Origin: an uncultured Prevotella sp.
GTDB taxonomy: Bacteria; Bacteroidota; Bacteroidia; Bacteroidales; Bacteroidaceae
NCBI GenBank assembly: GCA_947165435.1
Contig: CAMVAI010000006.1
Location: 1-64,000, forward strand
Direction: 5' to 3'
DNA length: 64,000 nt
Made by a program: the position numbers and the translations under genes
Shown: one piece after another, positions 38,132-46,196 of the stretch
Position numbering within the stretch: position 1 is the first letter of the stretch
Layout of the letters: the number at the start of each line of letters is the position of its first letter
The notes under the pieces: model-generated
Told to the model about the DNA's origin: nothing
What the model saw: only the letters and a program-made list of their open reading frames with translations
Database searches by the model: none

Positions 38132-39049
38132 ATGAACAACATGCCTACCATGACGAAGAACTTGCTGGTGGTAAACTTTCTGGCATATATGGCAACGTGG
38201 GTGTTCGAACTGCGTGGCATCGATTTGACATCGCTCTTCGGACTGCATTTTTTCCTGGCCAGCGACTTCCACTTCTACCAGTTCTTCACCTATATGTTTC
38301 TGCACGGCAGTTTCATGCACATCTTCTTCAACATGTTTGCCTTGTGGATGTTCGGCAGTGTGATAGAGCGCGTGTGGGGCCCGAACAAGTTTCTGGTGTA
38401 TTACATCTGCTGCGGACTGGGAGCCGGCTTGACACAGGAGCTGGTGCAGTATGCCGACTACTCCATACAGGGCTTGGCGGCCTATGAGTATGTGAACGCT
38501 GGCGGTGTGCAATACACCACCGACTCCTACATCAACCTGTGGACCACCATCGGAGCCTCGGGAGCCGTCTATGGCATCCTGCTGGCCTTCGGCATGATAT
38601 TCCCCAACGAGCGGCTGTTCATCATCCCCATTCCGTTCCCCATCAAGGCGAAATGGCTCATTGTCGGATACATTGCCATCGAGCTGTTCTCCGCCCTGCA
38701 GAGCTCCGGCGACGGTGTGGCACACATGGCCCACTTGGGTGGCATGCTCTTCGGCTTCCTGCTGATACGCTACTGGCAGAAGCACCCCGGTTCCAGTCAG
38801 AGTTTCGGGCGCAGCAAGGGCATGGAGTTCTTCGAAAACATGAAGCGCCGCTTCGACGAGCGTCAGCAGAAGAGCAACATGCACGCCGAGCCCACCGGGC
38901 GGCGTGAGACCGACGCGGAGTACAACGCCCGCAAGCGCCAGAACCAGGAAGAAATAGATGCCATTCTCGACAAGATACGCCGTAGCGGCTACGACAGTCT
39001 GACGAAGGAAGAGAAGCAGAAATTGTTTGACCAGAGCCGTAACACGTGA
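38132..39049 (+). CDS. Rhomboid-family intramembrane serine protease
   Basis: The 305-residue protein has six membrane helices in its first 215 residues. The family motifs are HGSFMHIFFNM (H58, H63, N67), the catalytic GASG with Ser143, and AHLGGMLFG with the catalytic His201. It cleaves transmembrane substrates within the inner membrane; substrates are unknown. The C-terminal 90 residues are charged and cytoplasmic (MKRRFDERQQKSNMHAEPTG, IDAILDKIRRSGYDSLTKEE), an appendage typical of Bacteroidetes rhomboids. Its stop overlaps a GTG start of the next gene, so the two are coupled. A promoter box (TAATTTTGCGC) precedes it. Confidence 0.92.
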   Translation: MNNMPTMTKNLLVVNFLAYMATWVFELRGIDLTSLFGLHFFLASDFHFYQFFTYMFLHGSFMHIFFNMFALWMFGSVIERVWGPNKFLVYYICCGLGAGLTQELVQYADYSIQGLAAYEYVNAGGVQYTTDSYINLWTTIGASGAVYGILLAFGMIFPNERLFIIPIPFPIKAKWLIVGYIAIELFSALQSSGDGVAHMAHLGGMLFGFLLIRYWQKHPGSSQSFGRSKGMEFFENMKRRFDERQQKSNMHAEPTGRRETDAEYNARKRQNQEEIDAILDKIRRSGYDSLTKEEKQKLFDQSRNT

Positions 39050-40140
39050 TAAAGCAGTTGGGGAAATTCGTCGTTCAGATGCTGGCGGGGGCTAACATAG
39101 CCACCGTCGTGGTGATGTGCCTGGTGGGATATAGCGACCGTGTCAATCCCGCCGACCACCCCCTGCTATCGACCGTTGGCATGACCTTCCCGTTTTTCCT
39201 CTTAGCCAACCTGCTGTTCCTCTTCTTCTGGCTGACCTTCAAGTGGCGCATGGCGTGGATTCCCATAGCGGGTTTCTTTCTCTCGTATGTACCTATTAGT
39301 ATATATATGCCTATCCACCCGGCACAGGACGTGCCCGACGGAGCCATCAAGCTGCTGTCGTATAATGTCTGTGCCTATGGCGGCAACTACAAATACGACA
39401 ACGGCTTCGAGGTAGTGCGCGACTATCTGTTCTCCGAGGCTCCCGACATCGTCTGCCTGCAGGAGGATGCTGACTCCTGGCGACGGTATGTCTTCAAGGA
39501 CTACGAGCAGACCTTTGCCTATAACGACACGCTGGTGCTCAGCAAGAACTCCGAGAGTTTCAATGCCTTAGGCATTCACACCCGCTTCCCCATCGTGCGC
39601 CGCGAGCGCATCCCATACGCGTCGCAGGCCAACGGCAGCGTGGCATGGTGGCTGAAGGTGGGTGGCGACACGCTGGTGGTGGTGAACAACCATTTTGAGA
39701 GTTGCCATCTGAACAGTGCCGACCGCCGGCAGTACCGCCAGATACTGAAGGGCGAGATGGAGCGCGACTCCGTGCCTGCCGAGTCGCGCCTGCTGCTCAT
39801 CAAGCTGGCCGAGGCCAATGCCAGGCGGTCGGCACAGATAGAGGCCGTGCGCCGCTATGCCGAGGCGCACAGCCGCTATCCCGTCATCGTGTGCGGCGAC
39901 TTCAACGACAACCCCATCTCCTATTCCCGCCATGCCATGGCCGGCACGCTGACCGACTGCTTTGTAGCCACCGGAAAGGGTATCGGACTGTCGTTCAACC
40001 AGAAAGCCTTCTCGTTCAGGATAGACCATGTGTTCTGTTCCGACAGGTTGACGCCGTACAACTGCACTGTTGACAGGAAAATCGATGCCAGCGACCATTA
40101 TCCGGTGCTTTGTTGGCTGAAAATTAATGGAAAAGAGTGA
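39046..40140 (+). CDS. Membrane-anchored endonuclease/exonuclease/phosphatase (EEP) family protein
   Basis: The 364-residue product starts with GTG, overlapping the rhomboid stop in GTGA. Three N-terminal membrane helices (residues about 10-90) precede an EEP domain: LLSYNVCAYGG, CLQEDADSW, VNNHFE, GDFNDNPIS and a final SDHYPVL, which supply the metal-binding Glu, Asp and His residues. The family hydrolyses phosphodiesters or phosphomonoesters in nucleic acids, lipids or sugars; the substrate is not known. The rhomboid-EEP pairing is common in Bacteroidales. The catalytic domain probably faces the periplasm, judging from an odd number of helices. Confidence 0.88.
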   Translation: MIKQLGKFVVQMLAGANIATVVVMCLVGYSDRVNPADHPLLSTVGMTFPFFLLANLLFLFFWLTFKWRMAWIPIAGFFLSYVPISIYMPIHPAQDVPDGAIKLLSYNVCAYGGNYKYDNGFEVVRDYLFSEAPDIVCLQEDADSWRRYVFKDYEQTFAYNDTLVLSKNSESFNALGIHTRFPIVRRERIPYASQANGSVAWWLKVGGDTLVVVNNHFESCHLNSADRRQYRQILKGEMERDSVPAESRLLLIKLAEANARRSAQIEAVRRYAEAHSRYPVIVCGDFNDNPISYSRHAMAGTLTDCFVATGKGIGLSFNQKAFSFRIDHVFCSDRLTPYNCTVDRKIDASDHYPVLCWLKINGKE

Positions 40141-40241
40141 AAAAAGCATGAATTTCCTTGATAAATTTCGCTGTGTGGAGAAAAATGCGTATATTTGCAG
40201 GCTAAAATTGGGAAATAGCAATTAAAAACAATAAAAACAAC

Positions 40242-43200
40242 ATGCAAAACAAAGGAATTGTAAAGTTTGTCGCAATCGTTCTGATACTCGTTTGCTGCTT
40301 CTATCTTTCCTTTTCGTTCGTGACCAAGCACTACGAGAGTAAGGCTGCTGCCATGGGCGAAGAGGCCGGTCAGGAGTACCTCGACTCTATCATGAACGAG
40401 AAAGTGTACTGCGGAATCTATTCGTTCAAGCAGTGCCGCGAGATGGAAATCGGCCTCGGTCTTGACCTGAAGGGCGGTATGAACGTGATTCTTGAGGTGT
40501 CGGTGCCCGACGTCATTGACGTGCTGGCAGACCATAAGACCGACGCTGCCTACAAGAAGTCGATGGAGGAAGCTAAGAAAGACGAAGAGACCAGTCAGGA
40601 TGACTTTATCTCTCTGTTTATCAACCGCTGGAAGCAGAACTCGAACGGTCGCCCCCTGGCAGCCATCTTCGCCACCCAGCAGATGAAGGGCAAGGTGAGC
40701 ACCCAGTCGTCCGACTCGGAAGTGGAGTCTGCCCTGCGTGCCGAGGTGCAGTCGGCTGTTGACAACTCGTTCAACGTCGTCCGCAACCGTATCGACAAGT
40801 TCGGCGTCGTACAGCCCAACATCCAGAAGCTGGAAGGCCAGTCGGGACGTATCATGGTCGAGATGCCCGGCATCAAGGAGCCCGAGCGTGTGCGCAAGCT
40901 GCTGCAGGGTTCGGCCAACCTGGAGTTCTGGGAGACCTATAACTCGCAAGAGATTTATCCCTATCTGGTACAGCTGAACCAGAAATATGCCATCACCGGC
41001 GGTGAGGCAGAGGCCGAAGAGGCTGCTGCCGACAGCACTGCTACGGCTGAAGTGGCTGCCGACTCCGTGGCTGCCACGTCTGGCGACCTGGCTGCCAAGC
41101 TGGCCTCCGGCAAGAAGGACGCCAAGGTCGATGCCAAGGCCAAGGCTGACGCGCTGAAGCAGAACCCCCTGCTCGCCGTGCTGCAGCCCGTCCCGCAGGG
41201 TCTGTCTATCGTCGGCTATGCCAATGCCCGCGATACTGCCGATGTCAACAAGGTCATCTACAGCGATATTGCCCGCCAGGTGCTGCCTGCCGAGTGTAAG
41301 CTGCGCTGGGGTGCCCAGCCCGAAGACTTCGGCGGCGAGAACACCAAGGGCGACATCTTCGCGCTGTATGCCCTGAAGGTGACCGAGCCCAACGGACGTG
41401 CTCCGCTGGAGGGCGACGTCATCACCAACGCCAAGGACGAGTTCGACCAGATGGGCCATCCCTCTGTGTCGATGCAGATGAACTCCGACGGTGCCCGCCG
41501 CTGGAGCCAGATCACGAAGCAGAACATCGGTCGCGGCGTGGCTATCGTGCTCGACGATGCCGTATATAGCTCGCCGCGCATCCTCACCCAGATTGACGGC
41601 GGCAACTCGCAGATTACCGGTAACTTCACCATCGAGACCACCAAGGACCTGGCCAACACGCTGAACTCCGGTAAGATGCCGGCTCCCACCCGCATCGTAC
41701 AGGAAGAGGTGGTAGGTCCGTCGCTCGGCGCACAGTCTATCCGTCAGGGTGTCATCTCGTTCATCGTGGCCTTCGTGCTGCTGATGGTCTATATGATCAT
41801 GCTGTACGGCTTCATCCCCGGCATACTGGCCGATATCGCACTGCTGTTCAACCTCTTCTTCACCCTGGGTATCTTGACGTCGTTCCAGGCGGCACTGACC
41901 ATGCCGGGTATTGCCGGTATCGTGCTGACCCTCGGTACCGCCGTCGATGCCAACGTGCTCATCTACGAGCGCATCAAGGAGGAGCTGCGCCGCGGACTCG
42001 GCATGAAGGAGGCTCTGGAGAAGGGTTACTCGAATGCCTTCTCGGCCATCTTCGACTCGAACGTGACATCACTCATCACCGGTTTCATCCTGCTGTTCTT
42101 CGGTACAGGTCCTGTCAAGGGCTTCGCCACCACGTGGATCATCGGTATCTTCTGCTCGTTCTTCACCGCCGTGTTCCTGACCCGTCTGGTCTATGAGAAC
42201 CGTCTGAAGAAGGACAAGTGGCTCAACCTCACCTTCGTCACCGGCTACTCGAAGAACCTCATGCAGAATGCCCACTTCAACTTCATGGGATCTTATAAGA
42301 AGAGCTTCATCGTGTGGGGCGCTGCCGTCGTGCTGTTCTGCGTGTCGTTCGCCGTTCGCGGACTGAGCCAGAGCATCGACTTCACTGGTGGCCGTAACTA
42401 CGTGGTCACGCTCGACAAGGAGGCGCATGTAGAAGAGGTGCGCCAGATTCTCGACGGTGCCTTCGTCAACACTGTCGGCGAGAATGCCGGCAAGGAAGCT
42501 AACACCAGCGTCATCGCCCTGGGTACCGACGGCAAGACCATCCGCGTCAGCACCAACTGGGACATCGAGTCGAACAATCCCGATGTTGACGACCAGGCAG
42601 AGACCATCCTCTACAATGCTTTGAAGAAGGGCGGCTTCGTCAGCCAGGCCAGCGTCGAGGCGTTCAAGAATCCTGACGTCCGTCAGGGCGGTTCCATCAT
42701 CAGCTCGGCCAAGGTAGGCCCTGCCGTGGCTAAGGACATCACCTACGGTGCCATCATCTCGGTCATCATCGCCCTCATCGCCATCTTCCTCTACATCCTG
42801 CTGCGCTTCCGCAATGTGGCCTACTCTACGGGTGCTACCGTGGCACTGGCCCTCGACGCACTGGTGGTTATCGGCTTCTACTCGGTATTGTGGGGCTGGG
42901 TGCCCATGTCGCTGGAGATTGACCAGGTGTTCATCGGTGCCATCCTGACCGTGATAGGCTACTCTATCAATGATAAGGTGGTGGTGTTCGACCGTATTCG
43001 TGAGAACTTCCAGCTCTATGGCAAGCGCGACCGTCAGCAGCTGTTCAACGACTCGCTGAACCAGACGCTGGCCCGTACCATCAACACCTCGGTCACGACG
43101 CTCATCGTGCTGCTGTGTATCTTCATCCTCGGTGGCGACTCTATCCGCAGCTTCTCGTTCGCTATGATTCTGGGTGTCGTCTTCGGTACGCTGTCGTCGC

Positions 43201-43283
43201 TGTTCATCGCTGCTCCTACGGCATTCCTCGTCATGGGCCGCACAATCCGCGAGGCTGACACCGAGGCTCCTGCCAAAGCGTAA
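40242..43283 (+). CDS. secDF: Protein translocase subunit SecDF (fused)
   Basis: The 1,013-residue protein joins SecD and SecF. The SecD part has one N-terminal helix, the GLGLDLKGGMNVILEV motif near residue 70, a large periplasmic region with a Glu/Ala/Lys-rich insert (about 260-305, EAEAEEAAADSTATAEVAAD), and five more helices containing GIAGIVLTLGTAVDANVLIY. SecF starts near residue 680 with a further helix, SIDFTGGRNYVV, and a second six-helix unit (VIGYSINDKVVVFDRIRENF). It uses the proton gradient to pull preproteins through SecYEG. The fused form is normal for Bacteroidetes. A promoter box (TATATTTGCAGG) precedes it, and a strong terminator follows at 43308. Confidence 0.97.
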   Translation: MQNKGIVKFVAIVLILVCCFYLSFSFVTKHYESKAAAMGEEAGQEYLDSIMNEKVYCGIYSFKQCREMEIGLGLDLKGGMNVILEVSVPDVIDVLADHKTDAAYKKSMEEAKKDEETSQDDFISLFINRWKQNSNGRPLAAIFATQQMKGKVSTQSSDSEVESALRAEVQSAVDNSFNVVRNRIDKFGVVQPNIQKLEGQSGRIMVEMPGIKEPERVRKLLQGSANLEFWETYNSQEIYPYLVQLNQKYAITGGEAEAEEAAADSTATAEVAADSVAATSGDLAAKLASGKKDAKVDAKAKADALKQNPLLAVLQPVPQGLSIVGYANARDTADVNKVIYSDIARQVLPAECKLRWGAQPEDFGGENTKGDIFALYALKVTEPNGRAPLEGDVITNAKDEFDQMGHPSVSMQMNSDGARRWSQITKQNIGRGVAIVLDDAVYSSPRILTQIDGGNSQITGNFTIETTKDLANTLNSGKMPAPTRIVQEEVVGPSLGAQSIRQGVISFIVAFVLLMVYMIMLYGFIPGILADIALLFNLFFTLGILTSFQAALTMPGIAGIVLTLGTAVDANVLIYERIKEELRRGLGMKEALEKGYSNAFSAIFDSNVTSLITGFILLFFGTGPVKGFATTWIIGIFCSFFTAVFLTRLVYENRLKKDKWLNLTFVTGYSKNLMQNAHFNFMGSYKKSFIVWGAAVVLFCVSFAVRGLSQSIDFTGGRNYVVTLDKEAHVEEVRQILDGAFVNTVGENAGKEANTSVIALGTDGKTIRVSTNWDIESNNPDVDDQAETILYNALKKGGFVSQASVEAFKNPDVRQGGSIISSAKVGPAVAKDITYGAIISVIIALIAIFLYILLRFRNVAYSTGATVALALDALVVIGFYSVLWGWVPMSLEIDQVFIGAILTVIGYSINDKVVVFDRIRENFQLYGKRDRQQLFNDSLNQTLARTINTSVTTLIVLLCIFILGGDSIRSFSFAMILGVVFGTLSSLFIAAPTAFLVMGRTIREADTEAPAKA

Positions 43284-43307
43284 CGTCACGCCTTGAACAA
43301 TATATAA

Positions 43308-43350
43308 GCAATCAGCCCGCTCACCGGCTTAAGGTGAGCGGGCTGATTGC
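43308..43350 (+). terminator. Terminator of secDF
   Basis: AATCAGCCCGCTCACC pairs perfectly with GGTGAGCGGGCTGATT around GGCTTAA, followed by GCTTTT. Confidence 0.9.
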
Positions 43351-43436
43351 TTTTAATGATTATCCGCACATGGCCGAAAGGCACCGAAGGGACAATGAGC
43401 AGTTAGCCCATAACAATTGAAGAATATTCAGCCTCC

Positions 43437-43904
43437 TTAATTGTTAAAGTAGTACAGGAAGGCGGCTATTCCCTCTAAGGCCGGCTTGCGCTGGCCTTCT
43501 ATCTCTATCTGGAACTTGATTTCGGCCTTGCAGATGCCGCGTAGGTTCTGGATGTTGTGCAACTTGGTGACCAGCCGCACACGGCTGCCGGTGATGACGG
43601 GCTGTCCGAAGCGCATGTCGTTCATGCCGTAGTTCACCAGCATCTTGATGTTGTGTACCTCTATTATCTGGTCCCACATATAGGGCAGCAGGCTGAGCGT
43701 CAGATAACCATGGGCGATGGTGCTCTTATATGGGCTCTCCTCCCGTGCGCGTTCCACATCCACGTGTATCCACTGGTGGTCCAGCGTGGCATCGGCAAAC
43801 AGGTTGATGCGCGCCTGGTCAACCTCCAGCCACTCCGACTTCCCTAACTCCTCGCCCAGATGGGCGGCAAACTCGTCGTACGAGTTGATGACTAATTTTC
43901 CCAT
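43437..43904 (-). CDS. MaoC-like hot-dog dehydratase family protein
   Basis: The 155-residue protein has the hydratase-2 signature: INLFADATLDHQWIHVDVER, with the catalytic Asp and His in ADATLDHQWIH, then PYKSTIAHGYLTLSLLPYMW. MaoC proteins hydrate or dehydrate acyl-CoA or acyl-carrier substrates. The substrate is unknown and the gene is alone. Its promoter region is upstream near 43930, where a TAATTTTGCAGG box reads toward the gene. The length is normal for single-domain members. Confidence 0.88.
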   Translation of the reverse strand: MGKLVINSYDEFAAHLGEELGKSEWLEVDQARINLFADATLDHQWIHVDVERAREESPYKSTIAHGYLTLSLLPYMWDQIIEVHNIKMLVNYGMNDMRFGQPVITGSRVRLVTKLHNIQNLRGICKAEIKFQIEIEGQRKPALEGIAAFLYYFNN

Positions 43905-44085
43905 TTCTTTTGTGTCTTTTTACATGTTTATCCTGCAAAATTACGAAATTAGTGAGAAAACAGCAAGCAAGAATGGCGAAAAATGGAAAAAAATTGCGCT
44001 TCATGCTGTATAATTCATAAATTATTTGTAATTTTGCAGCACAAAACGGAAAACACTGCCTTTCGGCCGTTCCGCATTGTGCGTT

Positions 44086-44157
44086 GCCCTGATAGTTAAA
44101 TGGATATAACAAGGTCCTCCTAAGACTTAGTTCCGCGTTCGATTCGCGGTCGGGGTA
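44086..44157 (+). tRNA. tRNA-Arg (anticodon CCT), integration site
   Basis: It folds as 72 nt: acceptor GCCCTGA with TCGGGGT (one G-U pair and one U-G pair), D arm GTTA...TAAC, anticodon stem AGGTC/GACTT with loop CTCCTAA (anticodon CCT), and T arm CCGCG TTCGATT CGCGG. The last 18 bases plus one flanking base are repeated at 45272-45290, marking an insertion of about 1.1 kb at its 3' end. Confidence 0.9.
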
Positions 44158-44158
44158 C
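44140..44158. repeat. attL-like 19-bp repeat in the tRNA-Arg 3' end
   Basis: CGATTCGCGGTCGGGGTAC is identical to 45272-45290. It contains part of the T arm and the whole 3' acceptor strand, as expected for tyrosine-recombinase attachment sites. Confidence 0.8.
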
Positions 44159-44214
44159 CCACCCTCGTTGGTTTGCTTTCGTAGAGTAAACTCCAATTTC
44201 TTTGTAGTTAGCGT

Positions 44215-44256
44215 GAGTTTCCTCCGAGTTAAATACCATTTCCTCGGAGGAAACTC
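44215..44256. repeat. 14-bp-arm hairpin just inside the mini-element
   Basis: GAGTTTCCTCCGAG at 44215-44228 pairs perfectly with CTCGGAGGAAACTC at 44243-44256 around a 14-nt AT-rich loop. It may end tRNA transcription or be a recombination accessory site. The flanking 44160-44397 shows no gene apart from the promoter box TATCTTTGCATC near 44365. Confidence 0.65.
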
Positions 44257-44397
44257 TAATCTTCATTGGTAAATCGAAAAGTCGGAAAAAATTTGTTTCT
44301 TCAATTTTTATATTGTGTACACAAATAAGTACACAAAAGTTTGGCGGTTTGAGAAATTATGCCTATCTTTGCATCTAGAACCAAACTTTTATTTATT

Positions 44398-44649
44398 ATG
44401 GCATCATTGACAATGAGAGACTTTAGAAGCAATATGGCCACCTCGTTTGACCGGGTTGACAGTGGGGAACGTGTGTATATCCGCAGGAACAGCAAACTCT
44501 ACACGATAGTTCCAGTTGAGGAGGATGACCTGGAGATTACCCCTGCACTGGCGGCAAAGATCGAGAAGGCCAGACAGGAGTTTCGTGAGGACAAGACAGT
44601 CAGGCTGCAGTCACATGAGGATATTGACCGATACTTTGAATCCATGTAG
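44398..44649 (+). CDS. YefM/Phd-like antitoxin
   Basis: The 83-residue protein starts MASLTMRDFRSNMATSFDRV, like the DNA-binding half of Phd/YefM antitoxins (an opening strand-helix that places the protein on its operator). It continues GERVYIRRNSKLYTIVPVEE and has a charged C-terminal helix (PALAAKIEKARQEFREDKTV) for toxin binding. I chose the ATG at 44398 because the promoter box TATCTTTGCATC lies about 30 bases upstream; the in-frame start at 44359 would overlap it. The toxin gene starts 2 nt after its stop. The pair is the main cargo of the tRNA-Arg mini-element. Confidence 0.8.
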   Translation: MASLTMRDFRSNMATSFDRVDSGERVYIRRNSKLYTIVPVEEDDLEITPALAAKIEKARQEFREDKTVRLQSHEDIDRYFESM

Positions 44650-44651
44650 CC

Positions 44652-44924
44652 ATGTATGAGATAAAGGTATCTACCGAAGCCGACAAGGTTGTCCGGAAAT
44701 GGAAGAAGTCAAATCCGCAGCTCTGGAAGAAATACCAGAAGATCTATCATGAGCTGATGGATCATCCCCGGACCGGCACAGGGCATCCGGAGGCTTTGAA
44801 GGGAGGCAGGGATATTACGTGGTCAAGGCATGTCGCAGCCCATGACCGCATCATCTATGATATCTATGATGATGTTGTGACTGTGCTCATCGCCGAGGTC
44901 GAGGGGCACTACAACGACAAATAA
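44652..44924 (+). CDS. YoeB/Txe-family toxin
   Basis: The 90-residue protein has the YoeB/Txe layout: MYEIKVSTEADKVVRKWKKS, QKIYHELMDHPRTGTGHPEA, LKGGRDITWSRHVAAHDRII and YDIYDDVVTVLIAEVEGHYN. The RxI-like segment and the C-terminal HY match residues used by YoeB for mRNA cleavage on the ribosome. Activity is inferred from family. It is encoded 2 nt downstream of the antitoxin. The pair could stabilise the small element in the tRNA gene. Confidence 0.85.
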   Translation: MYEIKVSTEADKVVRKWKKSNPQLWKKYQKIYHELMDHPRTGTGHPEALKGGRDITWSRHVAAHDRIIYDIYDDVVTVLIAEVEGHYNDK

Positions 44925-45026
44925 TCTGCTATTGTTTGGTATTTCGGAATTATCTTCGTAACTTTGCCACCAAAATGTAACTGGAAGAACATTTCTCCAT
45001 CGGAAGACCATGTGAAATTATAGATT

Positions 45027-45227
45027 ATGGCACAGATAAGCAATGAGAAGGAATACAAGGTGGCTTGTGATAGAATCAATGAGCTGCTGAAGGTGGTCAA
45101 CGGGCAAACACCGCTGACCAATCCCAACATGATAGAGCTGAACCAGATTTCGTCTCTGGTAGAGGAGTATGAGCATGTTCACTATCCTGTTACTTCCTAC
45201 ACCTTTCCTACACCTTTTGAGGCTTGA
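45027..45227 (+). CDS. HigA-like antitoxin N-terminal domain, truncated (66 aa)
   Basis: The product MAQISNEKEYKVACDRINEL, then LKVVNGQTPLTNPNMIELNQ and ISSLVEEYEHVHYPV, matches the N-terminal domain of HigA-type antitoxins that normally carry an XRE helix-turn-helix after it. That HTH is missing and the frame ends SYTFPTPFEA. It has its own promoter box (TAACTTTGCCACC) about 55 bases upstream. No toxin is adjacent. It may be a decayed antitoxin or a small stand-alone version. Confidence 0.6.
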   Translation: MAQISNEKEYKVACDRINELLKVVNGQTPLTNPNMIELNQISSLVEEYEHVHYPVTSYTFPTPFEA

Positions 45228-45271
45228 AACAGAGTGAATAAATTGAATATCAATAATATATAAATTATTAC

Positions 45272-45290
45272 CGATTCGCGGTCGGGGTAC
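45272..45290. repeat. attR-like copy of the tRNA-Arg 3' end
   Basis: These 19 bases are identical to 44140-44158 and are not part of a second tRNA. The segment between the two copies (1,132 bp from repeat to repeat) has the size of a degraded integrative element without its integrase. Confidence 0.8.
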
Positions 45291-45338
45291 TTTCCATTAA
45301 AGCCCTATGTTTTCAGGGATTTTGGACTGTTTTTGTGT

Positions 45339-45398
45339 CAGACGTTCTCCTATTAAAGTAACAGACGTTTTCCTATTAAAGTATCAGACGTTTTCCTA
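45339..45398. repeat. Three 23-bp tandem repeats beside attR
   Basis: Units starting CAGACGTTNTCCTATTAAAG begin at 45339, 45362 and 45385, the last one cut short. Equal spacing next to an attachment site is reminiscent of recombinase arm-type sites. Confidence 0.7.
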
Positions 45399-45405
45399 AA
45401 CAAAA

Positions 45406-45870
45406 TTACAGAGTGATGCTTTCGATGCGCAGCTTCTGTACACCGGCGGGCACTCGTACCTCCACCACGTCGCCCACCTTCTTGTTCAGCAGGGCCTGGG
45501 CGATGGGCGACTTAATAGAAATCTTCCCCTCGCGCAGATTCGCCTCGTGCGGGCTGGCTATGGTGTATGTCATCTTGGCATTGTTGGCCAGGTTGGTCAT
45601 CTCCACCCGCGTGAGCAGCCCCACCACGTCAGACCCCAGCCGCTTGGTGTCGATGACGCGGGCAAACTCCAGCACCCGCTGCCTGAAACGTATCTGGCTG
45701 AGCAGTCGCCCCTGCTCGCGCTTGGCGGCATGATACTCGAAATTCTCGCTGAGGTCGCCCTTGTCGCGTGCCTCGGCAATGGCCTCTCTCACGCGCGGCA
45801 GTTCTACACTCTCCAGCTGTTTCAGTTCGGCTACCAGTTTGTCGTAGCCCTCTTGTGACATATATTCCAT
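45406..45870 (-). CDS. greA: Transcription elongation factor GreA
   Basis: The 154-residue protein has the N-terminal coiled coil (MSQEGYDKLVAELKQLESVE, then LPRVREAIAEARDKGDLSEN with the conserved acidic tip DLSEN) and the C-terminal globular domain (SPIAQALLNKKVGDVVEVRV). GreA rescues backtracked RNA polymerase by stimulating transcript cleavage. I chose the ATG at 45870; the frame is open to 45954 but the family starts with MxYMS. A promoter box (TACCTTTGCAGC) is visible upstream near 45970. Confidence 0.95.
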   Translation of the reverse strand: MEYMSQEGYDKLVAELKQLESVELPRVREAIAEARDKGDLSENFEYHAAKREQGRLLSQIRFRQRVLEFARVIDTKRLGSDVVGLLTRVEMTNLANNAKMTYTIASPHEANLREGKISIKSPIAQALLNKKVGDVVEVRVPAGVQKLRIESITL

Positions 45871-46121
45871 CGTGCTCTTTTTACTGTTTACCTTTTGTTT
45901 CCGACGTACATGCCTATCGGCACCTCGGCGTTGTTTGTAGCCGCCAGCAGTCATCGTTTTCTTTTAGCTGCAAAGGTAAGCAACATTTTCAAGACCACCA
46001 AATGTTTCGCAGAATATCTCTCAATTACTATCATGTATCGACAGTGACAGATCCTGTGTGAGTACAGAGCAATGGCATGAGCGAAAAATCGAAAAAAATG
46101 GGGCTTACTCTTGGCGTTTTG

Positions 46122-46150
46122 CACTTTTTGTTATACCTTTGCAAGTAATA
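46122..46150 (+). promoter_or_regulatory. Promoter of the sugar MFS gene
   Basis: TTTTGCACTTTTTGTTATAC leads into a TATACCTTTGCAAG box, a strong Bacteroidales promoter. The region 45870-46197 holds only this and the greA promoter. Confidence 0.6.
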
Positions 46151-46196
46151 TTAAAAAAACCGCTTGGCGGAAAACGCTAAAACTATCTGTTACACC

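Noticed and set aside
45272..45290. Second tRNA-Arg gene
   Set aside because: Only the 3' half of the T arm and the acceptor strand are present; the 5' part of a tRNA is missing.
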